A DNA stretch of 60,266 nt from Pirellulales bacterium. GTDB taxonomy: Bacteria; Planctomycetota; Planctomycetia; Pirellulales; Thermoguttaceae. Under the pieces are notes generated by a model. It was given only the letters and a program-made list of their open reading frames with translations, did not search any database and had not been told where the DNA came from. The DNA is taken from NCBI GenBank assembly GCA_016935315.1, contig JAFGRD010000144.1:1-60266 (forward strand), given 5' to 3'. Numbering within the stretch: the stretch's first letter is position 1; every line of letters starts with the position of its first letter. The translations under genes and the position numbers were made by a program. Of the stretch, positions 26,588 through 35,928 are shown in pieces.

Positions 26588-27757
26588 ATGACCAACCGCC
26601 ACCACCGTTTGTCCACGCTGCTGAGCCTGCTCGGGGCCGGATGGCTCTGCGCGCTGGCCGCCGGGTGTTCCGAGGAGATCAACCCGACCTACGGGCGGCG
26701 CAACGCCGAGGGCGGCTCGGTGAGCATCAACGGCACGAGCGTGTTGGGCTCGATGTTCGAGCAGGCCGGACACCGCGTGTTCTCCTGGCGCAAGCTGTCG
26801 CCGAAGGTCAGCCGGCGGGCTGACTGCATCGTCTGGTTTCCCAACGACTTCGAGCCACCCGACCCGGAGGCCCGCGCATGGCTCGATACTTGGCTCACCG
26901 AACAGCCGGGCCGCACGCTGATCTACGTCGGCCGCGATTTCGACGCCAACGGCTTCTACTGGGAGAAAGTCGAGCCCGACGCCCCGCCCCGGCAGGTTCC
27001 CAAGATCCGGGCTCGCAGGAACGCGGCCAGGCGACAATTTCGGCGCGCCCGCCCCGCCATGCCCGAGCCGGAAGACTGCGAGTGGTTTACCGCGGACGGC
27101 AAATACGAACCCCGCAAGGTCCGCACGCTCACCGATGGCGACCCGCGATGGCTCGACGGCATCGACCCCGAAAAGCTCGAAATCGAACTCAACGGCCGCA
27201 TCGACCCGGGGCCCACGGCCGAGGTGCTCTTGGAGTCGGAGGGCGACGTGCTGGTGAGCCGGGAGTGCTCATGGGGCCCCTTGGACCCGTGGGGCCAAGG
27301 AGACCAGGGCAAATTGATCGTGGTGGCCAACGGTTCGTTCCTGCTGAACCTCCCGCTGGTCAACCACGAGCATCGCAAGCTGGCCGGCAAGCTGATCGAG
27401 GAGGTGGGACCGCCGCGCAAGACGGTCGTGTTTCTCGAGAGCAACGCGGGCGAGCAATTGGTTCTGGAAGAGGACCCCTCGGCCGCCAGGCCGACCGGGT
27501 TGGAGATTCTCACCACGTCCCCCGCCTGCTGGATCTTCCTGCACCTGGCGGTGGTGGGGCTGTTCTTCTGTTTCTCTCGCTGGCCCATCTTCGGGCTGCC
27601 GCGCAAGCTGCCGCGGGGAAGCCCTTCCGACTTCGGCAAGCACATCCAGGCCTTGGCCGAGCTGCTGGAGCGCTCGCGCGACCAGGCCTATGCCGTGACC
27701 CGCCTGCTGCATTACCAACAAACCGTGAAAACCAAGAGTGACGACTCGAACCCCTAG
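26588..27757 (+). CDS. DUF4350-domain lipoprotein / membrane protein
   Basis: A 389-residue protein starting with a signal that ends in the lipobox-like LAAGC (Cys near residue 26), followed by an extracytoplasmic GATase-like DUF4350 region (SVLGSMFEQAGHRVFSWRKL, ADCIVWFPNDFEPPD, WLTEQPGRTLIYVGRDFDA). A membrane helix (CWIFLHLAVVGLFFCFSRW) and a short cytoplasmic tail follow. The ATG at 26588 is preferred to a TTG at 26579 that would overlap the previous gene. DUF4350 proteins are standard members of MoxR/DUF4129 operons. Confidence 0.82.
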   Translation: MTNRHHRLSTLLSLLGAGWLCALAAGCSEEINPTYGRRNAEGGSVSINGTSVLGSMFEQAGHRVFSWRKLSPKVSRRADCIVWFPNDFEPPDPEARAWLDTWLTEQPGRTLIYVGRDFDANGFYWEKVEPDAPPRQVPKIRARRNAARRQFRRARPAMPEPEDCEWFTADGKYEPRKVRTLTDGDPRWLDGIDPEKLEIELNGRIDPGPTAEVLLESEGDVLVSRECSWGPLDPWGQGDQGKLIVVANGSFLLNLPLVNHEHRKLAGKLIEEVGPPRKTVVFLESNAGEQLVLEEDPSAARPTGLEILTTSPACWIFLHLAVVGLFFCFSRWPIFGLPRKLPRGSPSDFGKHIQALAELLERSRDQAYAVTRLLHYQQTVKTKSDDSNP

Positions 27758-27763
27758 CTGCCC

Positions 27764-28789
27764 ATGATGACCGATTCTTCCGCCAATCAACCTCCGGAAC
27801 CTTCCGCGCCGTCGCCGGTCCCGCCGGCGAGCGTTTCCCGCGCCTCGACCCGGCAACTGTTCGAACGCATTACCGCCGAGATCCGCAAGATCTTCGTCGG
27901 CCAGGACGAGCTGGTGCTGGGCACGCTGGTGGCGCTGTTCTCCAACGGCCATGTGCTGATCGAGAGCGTGCCGGGCCTGGGAAAGACGCTTTTCGTCCGT
28001 GCGTTGGGCCAGGTGCTGGGCTGCCAGTTCGGCCGCATCCAGTTCACCGCCGACCTGATGCCCTCGGACATCACCGGCTCGCCCATCTTCGACATGAAGA
28101 CCCAGGAATTCCGCTTCCGCCCCGGCCCCGTGTTCACCCAACTGCTGCTGGCCGACGAGATCAACCGCTCGCCGGCCAAGACGCACGCCGCGCTGTTGGA
28201 GATCATGCAGGAATACCGGGTCACGGTGGAACGGACCAGCCACCGCATTCAGCGCCCGTTTCTGGTGATGGCCACCCAGAATCCCATCGAGGCCGAGGGC
28301 ACCTACAACCTGCCCGAGGCCCAGTTGGACCGTTTCATGTTCAAGCTGGTGATCGACTATCCCTCGCCGCAGCAAGAGGCCGACATCCTGGCGATGCACA
28401 GTGTGCAGGTCGATCTGGACAGCCGGCTTCAGAAGCTGGCCACCGTGACGCGGCCCGAGGAAATCGTCGACATCACCCGCCAGAACGGCCGCGTACGGAT
28501 CGACCCCAAGCTGTTGGGCTACGTCAACTCGCTGGTCCGCTTGACGCGAACCTGGCCGCAATTCCACATGGGGGCGTCTCCGCGGGCGGGTATCGCCCTG
28601 ATGCAGGGCGCCCGCACGCTGGCGGCGTTCCGCGGGCGCGACTACGCGGTGCCCGACGACGTCGTCGATCTGGCTCTGCCCACCTTGCGGCATCGCACGA
28701 TCCTCTCGGCCGAAGCGGAAGTGGAAGGCCATTCGGTCGACGAGCTGCTCGGCGAACTGATCGGCTCGGTGGAGGTGCCCCGGCTGTGA
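27764..28789 (+). CDS. MoxR-family AAA+ ATPase
   Basis: A 341-residue cytoplasmic chaperone-like ATPase. It has Walker A ESVPGLGKT (67-75), Walker B LLLADEINRSPAKT (Asp131, Glu132), a sensor-1 region (VMATQNPIEAEGTYNLPEAQ) and a C-terminal lid with the GASPRAG motif characteristic of MoxR. MoxR ATPases act with DUF58 and VWA membrane proteins in maturation of envelope or metalloenzyme complexes. The gene begins 6 bases after the DUF4350 stop, and its stop overlaps the DUF58 start (GTGA). Confidence 0.93.
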   Translation: MMTDSSANQPPEPSAPSPVPPASVSRASTRQLFERITAEIRKIFVGQDELVLGTLVALFSNGHVLIESVPGLGKTLFVRALGQVLGCQFGRIQFTADLMPSDITGSPIFDMKTQEFRFRPGPVFTQLLLADEINRSPAKTHAALLEIMQEYRVTVERTSHRIQRPFLVMATQNPIEAEGTYNLPEAQLDRFMFKLVIDYPSPQQEADILAMHSVQVDLDSRLQKLATVTRPEEIVDITRQNGRVRIDPKLLGYVNSLVRLTRTWPQFHMGASPRAGIALMQGARTLAAFRGRDYAVPDDVVDLALPTLRHRTILSAEAEVEGHSVDELLGELIGSVEVPRL

Positions 28790-30192
28790 CTTCCCTTGCG
28801 ATCGTGCTGGCGATGCTGGCGGTGCTGGCCGCGCCGCTGGCCGGCCTGGCCTGGTTCGGCGGGATTTATCCGCGGCCGCCGCTGATCTACGCGGCGCTGG
28901 GTCCGGCACTGTTCTCGCTGCTGATCTTGGCGGCGGCCGACACGTCGTGGCAGCCGGCCGTCGGCCTCACGCTGCTGGGGCTCGACGTGATCCTCGCCGT
29001 GGCCGTGCTGGTCGATCTGCGAAGCCTCCCCGAACCGAACGTCTTCTCGGCCGAGCGCGCCGCCGGACGCATCGCCTCGCTGCGCAAGCCGCATCGCGTG
29101 GGGCTGATGCTGTTGAACCACTCGTCGCGGGCGTATTCGGTGCAGGTTCGCGACGGCGTGCCGCACGAGCTGGCACCCAAGCCGGATGAGTTCGCCCGGC
29201 GGCTGGACGGCCGCAGCCGCCTGACGCTGTCCTACGTGCTGCGCCCCAGCCGGCGCGGTGCGTTTACCCTGCGGCATGCCTACCTCCGCGCGCAGAGTCG
29301 GTGGGGCCTCTGGCACCGGCAGCTCGCCTGCCCGGCGGAAACGACCGTCCACGTCTATCCCGACATGAAGCAGCTCGGACAGTACGCCGTGCTCGCCCGC
29401 ACCAACCGGCTGAGCCTGATGGGTGTTCGCCGCACGCGCCGCATCGGGCAGGACCACGAATTCGAACGGCTCCGCGACTACACCGTCGACGACAACTACA
29501 AGCATATCGATTGGCGCAGTACCGCCCGGCGACGCAAGCTGACCGTCAAGGACTTCCAGTCTTCGCAGAGCCAGCGGATCATCTTCCTGCTGGACTGCGG
29601 GCGGATGATGACCAACGAGGCGGTCGGGCTGAGTCTGCTGGACCATGGGCTGAACGCGATGCTGATGCTCAGCTATGTGGCGTTGCGCCAGGGCGATTCG
29701 GTGGGCATGATCAGCTTCTCCGACGAGATCCACGGCTTTGTCCCGCCCCGCGGCGGCATGAACCAGATGAACCGCCTGCTGCACGCCTCGTTCGACCGCT
29801 TTCCCCAGTTGACCGAATCGCGCTACGACCAGGCCTTTCGCTACCTGGCTTCCCATTGCCGCCGCCGGTCGCTGGTGGTGCTGATCACCAACGTGATCGA
29901 CGAGGTCAACGCCGGCCAGATCGAGCGCTACCTCAGCAACCTGGTCGGCCGGCACTTGCCCTTGGGCGTGCTGCTGCGCGATCGCCGGCTGTTCGACGCG
30001 GTCGACGTCGAGCACCCCCGCGACGACCAGCTCTGGCCGGCCGCCGCCGCCGCCGACATCCTCACCTGGCGTCACCAGGTGCTTACCGATCTGCAGAGCA
30101 AGGGGGTCCTCTCGCTCGACGTCTTTCCCGAGGACATGACCGCCCCGCTGGTCAACCGCTATCTGGAGGTCAAAGCCCGCCACTTGCTGTAG
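28786..30192 (+). CDS. DUF58 membrane protein
   Basis: The GTG start overlaps the MoxR stop by 4 bases. The 468-residue product has two or three N-terminal membrane helices (residues 1-75) and an Ig-like beta region. The DUF58 signature EFERLRDYTVDDNYKHIDW leads into a VWA-like segment (IIFLLDCGRMMTNE) in which the MIDAS serines are missing, unlike the DUF58 protein at 16679. It is the last gene of the operon. A palindromic repeat element begins 12 bases after its stop. Confidence 0.87.
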   Translation: MTSLAIVLAMLAVLAAPLAGLAWFGGIYPRPPLIYAALGPALFSLLILAAADTSWQPAVGLTLLGLDVILAVAVLVDLRSLPEPNVFSAERAAGRIASLRKPHRVGLMLLNHSSRAYSVQVRDGVPHELAPKPDEFARRLDGRSRLTLSYVLRPSRRGAFTLRHAYLRAQSRWGLWHRQLACPAETTVHVYPDMKQLGQYAVLARTNRLSLMGVRRTRRIGQDHEFERLRDYTVDDNYKHIDWRSTARRRKLTVKDFQSSQSQRIIFLLDCGRMMTNEAVGLSLLDHGLNAMLMLSYVALRQGDSVGMISFSDEIHGFVPPRGGMNQMNRLLHASFDRFPQLTESRYDQAFRYLASHCRRRSLVVLITNVIDEVNAGQIERYLSNLVGRHLPLGVLLRDRRLFDAVDVEHPRDDQLWPAAAAADILTWRHQVLTDLQSKGVLSLDVFPEDMTAPLVNRYLEVKARHLL

Positions 30193-30204
30193 AGACAGAA
30201 GCGG

Positions 30205-30273
30205 CTTATTGATGTCTGCATTGCGAATGATCCAGGCCGACCGCCAGCGCGGAGCGTCGATTGCAGCCCCCAT
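30205..30273. repeat. Palindromic dispersed element, copy 2 (about 69 bp)
   Basis: It begins CTTATTGATGTCTGCATTGC and ends near 30273. In reverse orientation its first 37 bases match the right half of the copy at 2850-2954, and its centre GACGCTCCGCGCT matches the copy at 50030-50098. It lacks the extra inner stem of copy 1. It lies 12 bases after the DUF58 stop codon, and the rest of this convergent gap holds nothing I recognise. Confidence 0.65.
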
Positions 30274-30470
30274 CGCGTTGCCGTTGGCTTCTGCCACGAC
30301 GCCTCGCCAAACGGCGCGCCGCGAACCATCTTACACCGGAGTGTGACGGCGCATCGAAAAAGGGTGACGACGGGGCGCCACCCTGATGCGCACACTCAAC
30401 CTGCGGTCTGCTTGTCGCAGATCCTGTCCGACGTTGCGGCGCCGACCCGCCGCGACGATCGCCGGAGCCC

Positions 30471-31103
30471 TTAGACCAGACCCTTGCGCACCGCCCAGAC
30501 CGCGGCTTGCGTGCGGTCGCTGACGGCGATTTTGCGGAGGATGTTCTGGACGTGCTCCTTGACCGTCTCGACGCTGATTTCCAGCGAGCGGCCGATTTCC
30601 TTGTTGCTCAGGCCCAAGGCCACGTGGCGCAACACCTGGGTCTCGCGCTGGGTCAGGGGCACGTCGTCGTCGTCGATCGCCTGGCGGATCTTCATCGCCC
30701 CGGCAATGCGATTCAGCTCGCCGCTGCGGCTGGGCGACTCGCCTCGGCCGGCCGCCGTAATGGTGGCCACGATGTCGTCTCGCGCCGAGCCTTTCAGCAC
30801 GTAGTCGGCCGCTCCCAAGGCCACCGCCCGGGCGATGTACGTGGGATTGTCGTAGGTGGAGAGCATCACGACGCGCGACTCGGGCACTTTGGCGCGGAGC
30901 TTTTCCAGCGTGGAGAGTCCATCGCCGTCGGGCATCCGGATGTCCAGCAGGATGACGTCCGGCTTGAGCTTCTGTGCCTGCTTCAAGGTCTCTTTGCCGT
31001 TGGCGGCCTCGCCAACGATCTCGATTTCCGTGCCGGCCAACAGGCTGGCCAAGCCGGTGCGGATGACCTGGTGATCATCGCAGATCAAAAGTGTGATACT
31101 CAT
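30471..31103 (-). CDS. NarL/FixJ-type response regulator
   Basis: A 210-residue two-domain regulator. The receiver has Asp9/Asp10, phosphoacceptor Asp54 in ILLDIRMP, Ser/Thr in MLSTYD and Lys104 in YVLKGSA. A LuxR-type helix-turn-helix occupies residues 148-200 (LTQRETQVLRHVALGLSNKE, ETVKEHVQNILRKI). It binds DNA as a dimer after phosphorylation; no cognate kinase is next to it. The ATG at 31103 has AGGAG 8 bases upstream, which decides the start against a longer frame. It is divergent from the NtrC-type activator. Confidence 0.92.
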   Translation of the reverse strand: MSITLLICDDHQVIRTGLASLLAGTEIEIVGEAANGKETLKQAQKLKPDVILLDIRMPDGDGLSTLEKLRAKVPESRVVMLSTYDNPTYIARAVALGAADYVLKGSARDDIVATITAAGRGESPSRSGELNRIAGAMKIRQAIDDDDVPLTQRETQVLRHVALGLSNKEIGRSLEISVETVKEHVQNILRKIAVSDRTQAAVWAVRKGLV

Positions 31104-31781
31104 TTGGGGGTCTCCTAACAAAGAAGGTGTGGATCGCCACCAATCCAACAGGGCCAAGCATCCCCTGCGATCGAGTATCCCTGCCCCAGGGGCTGTAGCG
31201 GGACTGCAATCGGCTTGGATCGAGTGCGTGCGAATGTTTTCATTGCCTAAATCCTAGTACACTTGCGGGCAGGGCAAAAGCCCCCGGAGAAACCAGTTAA
31301 TCCCCCCAACCCAGCGGTATATACACGGAGAATTGGCCCAATTCGAGGGGGAAAACGCGTTTTTTGTCTGCCGACGACGGGAAAAAACTTGGCGAAAAAC
31401 GGCCGAATTTCCCGGAATTCGGGGGGACTATGGGCGTCAGGTCGCCTCGGCACACCATCGGCGGGCCGATTTCAGGTCGTTTCAGGGGCTGAAAGTCTGG
31501 GGCTGGAAGACCTGTGTACGGCCATCTGCGCAGTTTTCCGCTAGTTTCCCCCTAAATTACCGGCGTTCCCCTTCTTCGCGCATTGACTCGCCCCACCCCG
31601 TAACGTAGATATTTGGCGACAGCCCATGCGGTCGCCGGACTGAACGATGCGGACGGAAGGCAACGCGGCCCGTTTGTAGCGCAAGCGACGCTTATTCGGG
31701 AGGTCAGCGTGCCGAGGGCGGCGCGACCGGCCGTCACAGCCGGCGCCAATGGAACCATGCGAACGATGGGGCATCCTCGAG
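31104..31781. other. Palindrome-rich non-coding region between two regulator genes
   Basis: About 680 bases without a convincing gene. Its base composition differs from its surroundings, with A- and T-runs. It holds several perfect inverted repeats: GAATTGGCCCAATTC (31330-31344), AAAACGCGTTTT (31352-31363), CCGAATT with AATTCGG (31403-31422) and TTTCAG with CTGAAA further on. Two overlapping short open frames of about 90 codons exist, but their translations look non-protein-like. It must hold the promoters of both divergent regulators and could hold an RNA gene or decayed element. Confidence 0.5.
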
Positions 31782-33182
31782 ATGACAGACATGAATCAAC
31801 CGGGTGCACTCCTGCTCGTTGACGACGACCGACACCTGTTGGCCTCGATGGGCGACTGGCTGCGTGATCAAGGCTACCCGACCGACACGGCCGCCACCTT
31901 CGCCGAGGCCGTCGCCGCCGTGGACAAGAGGCCGTATGATCTGGTGCTGTCCGACGTCAGGCTGGGCGCGGAGGAGGTCGATGGTTTCGATCTGTTGGAA
32001 TACTGTCGCCAGCATCGACCCGGCGCCAGCGTGATCATGCTCAGCGGGTACGGTACGGTGGGTGATGCGGTGAAGGCGATCCGGGCGGGTGCCTTCGACT
32101 TCCTCACCAAGCCGCTGATCGACCAGGAGTTGGAGATGTCGATCGAGCGGGCGCTGAGTCAGCGTCAGGTGATCGAGGAGAACAAGACGCTGAAGGCGCA
32201 GCTCGACATGCGGTTCGGCCTGGAGAACATCGTCGGCAACGACCACCGCATGTTGAAGATCTACGACATGATCGACAGTGTGGCCGACACCAAGGCCACC
32301 GTGTTGATCACCGGCGAGAGCGGCACCGGCAAGTCGCTGATTGCCCGGGCCATCCATCGCCGCAGTGGACGCCGCGACAAGCCGTTCGTCGAAGTCGCCT
32401 GCGGGGCCCTGCCCGAAACGCTCCTGGAAAGCGAACTGTTCGGCCACACGGCCGGCGCCTTTACCGGCGCCACGGGCGAGAAGATGGGCAAGTTCATGCA
32501 GGCCAGCCACGGGACGATCTTTCTGGACGAGATCGCCACGGCCAGCCCCGGCATGCAGGTGAAGCTGTTGCGGGTGCTCCAGGACTTCGAGTTCGAGCAG
32601 GTCGGCGGCACAAAGACGTTCACGGTCGACACCCGATTGATACTGGCCACGAACGAGAACCTGGCGACCGCCGTGGCCGAGGGGCGCTTTCGGCAGGATC
32701 TGTTCTACCGGGTCAACGTGATCAATATCCAGTTGCCGACCCTGCGCGAGCGGATCTCCGATATTCCGCTTCTGGCCGAGCACTTCCTCTCGAGCGTTCG
32801 CGAGGACTCCGGCAAGCCGGTTCACGGCTTCACCGACGAGGCCATGGCCACGCTGCAGGGCTACCGTTGGCCGGGAAACGTTCGGGAGCTGCAGAACGTG
32901 ATCGAGCGGGCCGTGCTGTTGGGCAAGAACGACGTGATCGGCCTGGACGACCTCCCCGCCGAGTTGGTGGCCGCAGGTCCCGTCAGCGTCGAGCCGATCG
33001 GCAGCCGGACGCTGAAGCAGGCCCTGGAAGGCCCCGAGCGGCAGATCATTCGCGAAGTGCTCGAAGCCCATCAATGGAATCGCCACGCCACGGCCGAGGC
33101 CCTGGGCATCAACCGGACCACGCTTTACAAGAAGATGAAGCGTCTCGGGCTGGAAGAGCCGCACGTGGCCATGGGGCGGTAG
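31782..33182 (+). CDS. NtrC-family sigma54-dependent response regulator
   Basis: A 466-residue activator with three domains: a receiver (phosphoacceptor Asp58), an AAA+ domain and a Fis-type helix-turn-helix. The AAA+ domain has Walker A GESGTGKS (178-185), the sigma54-contacting GAFTGA loop (225-230) and Walker B TIFLDE (245-250). The C-terminal helix-turn-helix is [20 protein letters not shown]. The presence of GAFTGA shows that it drives sigma54 RNA polymerase. The receiver loop after Asp58 has a small insertion ([13 protein letters not shown] instead of the usual DVRMPxMDG). The start at 31782 is likely; ATG 31791 is possible. The kinase partner is not adjacent. Confidence 0.93.
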   Translation: MTDMNQPGALLLVDDDRHLLASMGDWLRDQGYPTDTAATFAEAVAAVDKRPYDLVLSDVRLGAEEVDGFDLLEYCRQHRPGASVIMLSGYGTVGDAVKAIRAGAFDFLTKPLIDQELEMSIERALSQRQVIEENKTLKAQLDMRFGLENIVGNDHRMLKIYDMIDSVADTKATVLITGESGTGKSLIARAIHRRSGRRDKPFVEVACGALPETLLESELFGHTAGAFTGATGEKMGKFMQASHGTIFLDEIATASPGMQVKLLRVLQDFEFEQVGGTKTFTVDTRLILATNENLATAVAEGRFRQDLFYRVNVINIQLPTLRERISDIPLLAEHFLSSVREDSGKPVHGFTDEAMATLQGYRWPGNVRELQNVIERAVLLGKNDVIGLDDLPAELVAAGPVSVEPIGSRTLKQALEGPERQIIREVLEAHQWNRHATAEALGINRTTLYKKMKRLGLEEPHVAMGR

Positions 33183-33422
33183 GCGGTCCCCGACGCGGTT
33201 GCGTCTGGCCACACGGAAGGGCTACGGGCACGCCCTGCCACCTTGCAGTTCTCATGCCATCGGGTGTGCCGTCTGGCCGCCCGGGAATGGTCGCTTCGGA
33301 ACGCCGGCAGCGTTCTGCCCGAATTCGCGGCCGCATTTTGACTTTTGGGATAGGATGGAGGTAGAGCGTCAGTGCGGCAGGGGCGGTGGTTCGTGGCGAG
33401 CCGTCGCCACCCGGGAGCGACG

Positions 33423-35870
33423 ATGAGAACGAAGCGGCGAAGAATCCTGGCCGGCAAAGGCGCACGGACTTGTGCCCCCGAACGGGTCCGCCGTCGCCTC
33501 GGCTTCGAACACCTCGAAAGACGCGAGCTGCTCAGCGTCGCGCTACCCGGCGGATACGAAGCCGCGCCGGCCGGTGGCCTCGACGAGGCTTCGTCAGCGT
33601 ACCGGGAAGTTGCCGAAGCGGCCGCAGCCACGTTCGGCCCGGCCGCCCCCGCGTTGCCGAAGAACGTGATCTTGATGATCGGCGACGGCATGGGGCTGCA
33701 ACACGTCATCGCGGCGCGGATGTTCCTGGGCGGCGAGATCGTCTTCGACGAGTTTCCTTTCCAGGCCGAGGTCACGACCCACTCGGCCAACGCATCGATT
33801 ACCGATTCGGCCGCCTCCGGGACGGCGATGGCCACGGGACAAAAAGTCAACAACGGGGTGATCAGCGTGGCCACGCCCGGCGACGGGTCGGATCTGACCA
33901 CGTCTTTGGAAGTGCATCGGACGGCGGGCAAGATGACGGGGCTGGTAACCACGACGGCGATCACCAACGCCACGCCGGCCACGTTCGGCGCCCACGCCGC
34001 CAGCCGCACGTTCGCCGCGGAAATCGCCGCCGACATGCTCACCCAAACGCGGCCCAACGTGCTCTTCGGCGGCGGCGGTGTCGGCATGACGTCCGAAGAC
34101 GCCATCGCCAACGGCTACACGGTCGTCAGCGACCGCGCGGGGATGCAGGCGCTGGCCACCGAGAGCGTTACCCTGGTTTCCGGGCAGTTCGGTACCGGCC
34201 ACCTGCCCTACGAGCTGGACGGCCTGGGCAGCCTGCCGCATCTGTCCGAGATGACGACCACCGCCCTGGCGATTCTGGATAACGACCCGGACGGCATGTT
34301 CCTGATGGTCGAAGGCGGTCGCATCGACCATGCCGGCCACATCAACGACATCGAGCGAAACGTCCGCGAGACGGCCGAGTTCGCCCGGGCGGTCGAGATC
34401 GTGCTCGACTGGGCAGCCGGAAGGGCCGACACGCTGGTGCTGGTCACGGCCGACCACGAGACGGGCGGGCTGACGGTGCTGGCCGATCGCGGCGCGGGCG
34501 TGGCCCCGGAGGTCTCCTGGTCGACCGGCGGTCACACGGCGGCCAACGTGCCCGTCTACGCCTGGGGAAGCAACGCCCACTTCGTGACCGGCGTGCTGGA
34601 CAACACGGAGATCGCCGCGCTGACGACGACCTGGACCGTGGAATCGCTGGGCCCGATCGTCGCGGTGGAGATCCGCGATCTCGATCCGTCCAGCGGCGCG
34701 TCGTGGTACTCGTGCCAGACGACGCGCCAGGGCCTGTTGATGTTGCAGGCCTCGTCGCCGACCGGCGCCGAAGACGTCCGTCTGACGCTCTACGATTCGG
34801 GCTACGGCGAATTGGCAACGTCGGCGTTGGTTCGCGGAGGGCAGCGGATCGACTGGCCGACCGGCGTCTCGACGACGTACCTGATCCGGCTTTCCGGGAC
34901 CGGCTCCGACGTCACGCTGAAGGCACTGAATCCCATCGTGGAAGCGCACGACGATCACGCGGAAACGACCGGCATGTTCGCTCCCGGCCAATCGGAGTTC
35001 CTGCTGAGCGACCACAACGATCTTCGACTTGCGCAATACGGTTTTGTCTATGGCGCCGCCGGGGCCGGCTGGAAGCCGATCGCCGGCGATTGGGACGGCG
35101 ACGGGGCGGACTCGGTCGGGCTGTTCAATCCGGACAGCTCCACGTTTCTGCTGCGACATTCGCTCAGCCCCGGATTCGCCGATGTGGGTTTCGCGTACGG
35201 TCCGGCGGGAGCCCGCTGGCTGCCGATTGCCGGCGATTGGGACGGCGATGGGATCGACTCGGTCGGGCTGTTCGATCCGGCGACTTCCACGTTCTTTGTG
35301 CGCAACGCATTGACTTCCGGGTTCGCCGATCGGTGTTTCCTCTACGGTCCGCCGGGGGCCGGCTGGTGGCCCATCGCCGGCGACTGGGACGGCGACGGGG
35401 CCGACTCGGTCGGGCTGTTCAATCCGAGCAGCTCCAGGTTCTTGCTCCGCAATTCGCTGACTTCCGGGTTCGCCGACGAGCAGTTCGTCTACGGCGCCGC
35501 CGGGGCCGACTGGAAGCCGATCGCCGGCGATTGGGACGGCGACGGGGCCGATTCGGTCGGGCTGTTCAATCCGAACAGCTCCACGTTTTTTCTGCGTAAC
35601 GCGCTGAGCACCGGCTATGCGGACCACAGTTTCGCCTACGAGGCCCCCGCGACCGGTTGGCAGCCCATCGCCGGCGATTGGGACGGCGCAAACGGTTCCC
35701 TGACGCAGGCGAACAAGAGCACCGAGGGTCCCCTACCGGGTGCGCCGCTGGGGCCGGTCGAGTTGAGTCTGCTTTTCACCCAGGCGGAATCGCCCGACGC
35801 CGTCGGCAAGGCTCCCAAAAGAGAGAACGGACTCGCCCTGTTCGGTCCGTTGCTGGCGCCGGAGAGCTGA
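33423..35870 (+). CDS. Secreted alkaline phosphatase with C-terminal DWDGDG repeats
   Basis: An 815-residue exported enzyme. The N-terminus carries the planctomycete surface-protein motif RRLGFEHLERRELLS instead of a classical signal peptide. The phosphatase domain (about 75-430) has Asp88 in IGDGMG, the nucleophile Ser129 in TDSAASGTA, Asp302/His306 in IDHAGH, Asp344-His345 in TADHETGG and His371 in STGGHTAANV, so the two-zinc active site looks complete. From residue 525 on there are about 4.7 repeats of 49 residues, each with PIAGDWDGDG-D, an EF-hand-like calcium loop seen in FG-GAP/VCBS-type repeats. The last copy breaks off after GDWDG. The ATG at 33423 has GGGAGCG upstream. It probably scavenges phosphate at the cell surface. 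Confidence 0.92.
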   Translation: MRTKRRRILAGKGARTCAPERVRRRLGFEHLERRELLSVALPGGYEAAPAGGLDEASSAYREVAEAAAATFGPAAPALPKNVILMIGDGMGLQHVIAARMFLGGEIVFDEFPFQAEVTTHSANASITDSAASGTAMATGQKVNNGVISVATPGDGSDLTTSLEVHRTAGKMTGLVTTTAITNATPATFGAHAASRTFAAEIAADMLTQTRPNVLFGGGGVGMTSEDAIANGYTVVSDRAGMQALATESVTLVSGQFGTGHLPYELDGLGSLPHLSEMTTTALAILDNDPDGMFLMVEGGRIDHAGHINDIERNVRETAEFARAVEIVLDWAAGRADTLVLVTADHETGGLTVLADRGAGVAPEVSWSTGGHTAANVPVYAWGSNAHFVTGVLDNTEIAALTTTWTVESLGPIVAVEIRDLDPSSGASWYSCQTTRQGLLMLQASSPTGAEDVRLTLYDSGYGELATSALVRGGQRIDWPTGVSTTYLIRLSGTGSDVTLKALNPIVEAHDDHAETTGMFAPGQSEFLLSDHNDLRLAQYGFVYGAAGAGWKPIAGDWDGDGADSVGLFNPDSSTFLLRHSLSPGFADVGFAYGPAGARWLPIAGDWDGDGIDSVGLFDPATSTFFVRNALTSGFADRCFLYGPPGAGWWPIAGDWDGDGADSVGLFNPSSSRFLLRNSLTSGFADEQFVYGAAGADWKPIAGDWDGDGADSVGLFNPNSSTFFLRNALSTGYADHSFAYEAPATGWQPIAGDWDGANGSLTQANKSTEGPLPGAPLGPVELSLLFTQAESPDAVGKAPKRENGLALFGPLLAPES
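35000..35691 (+). repeat. 147-bp in-frame tandem repeats in the phosphatase gene
   Basis: The GAT/GAC-TGG-GAC core recurs at 35088, 35235, 35382, 35529 and 35676, exactly 147 bases apart each time. DNA identity between copies is high around the core (GGCGATTGGGACGGCGA), including at synonymous positions, which suggests recent duplication or gene conversion. The fifth copy is truncated. Confidence 0.9.
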
Positions 35871-35928
35871 CGCTCCCGAGCCCATGCCTCGGCAAACCCC
35901 GGGCCGAAGACCCGTCCATGGTACGGCT

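Noticed and set aside
31263-31608. Two overlapping short plus-strand open frames
   Set aside because: No ribosome-binding site, no recognisable domain, and they run through several inverted repeats; treated as non-coding.
33183-33422. Sigma54 (-24/-12) promoter before the phosphatase gene, suggested by the adjacent NtrC-type activator
   Set aside because: GGGCAC and TTGCAG occur nearby, but not with the required 10-base spacing between the GG and GC elements.
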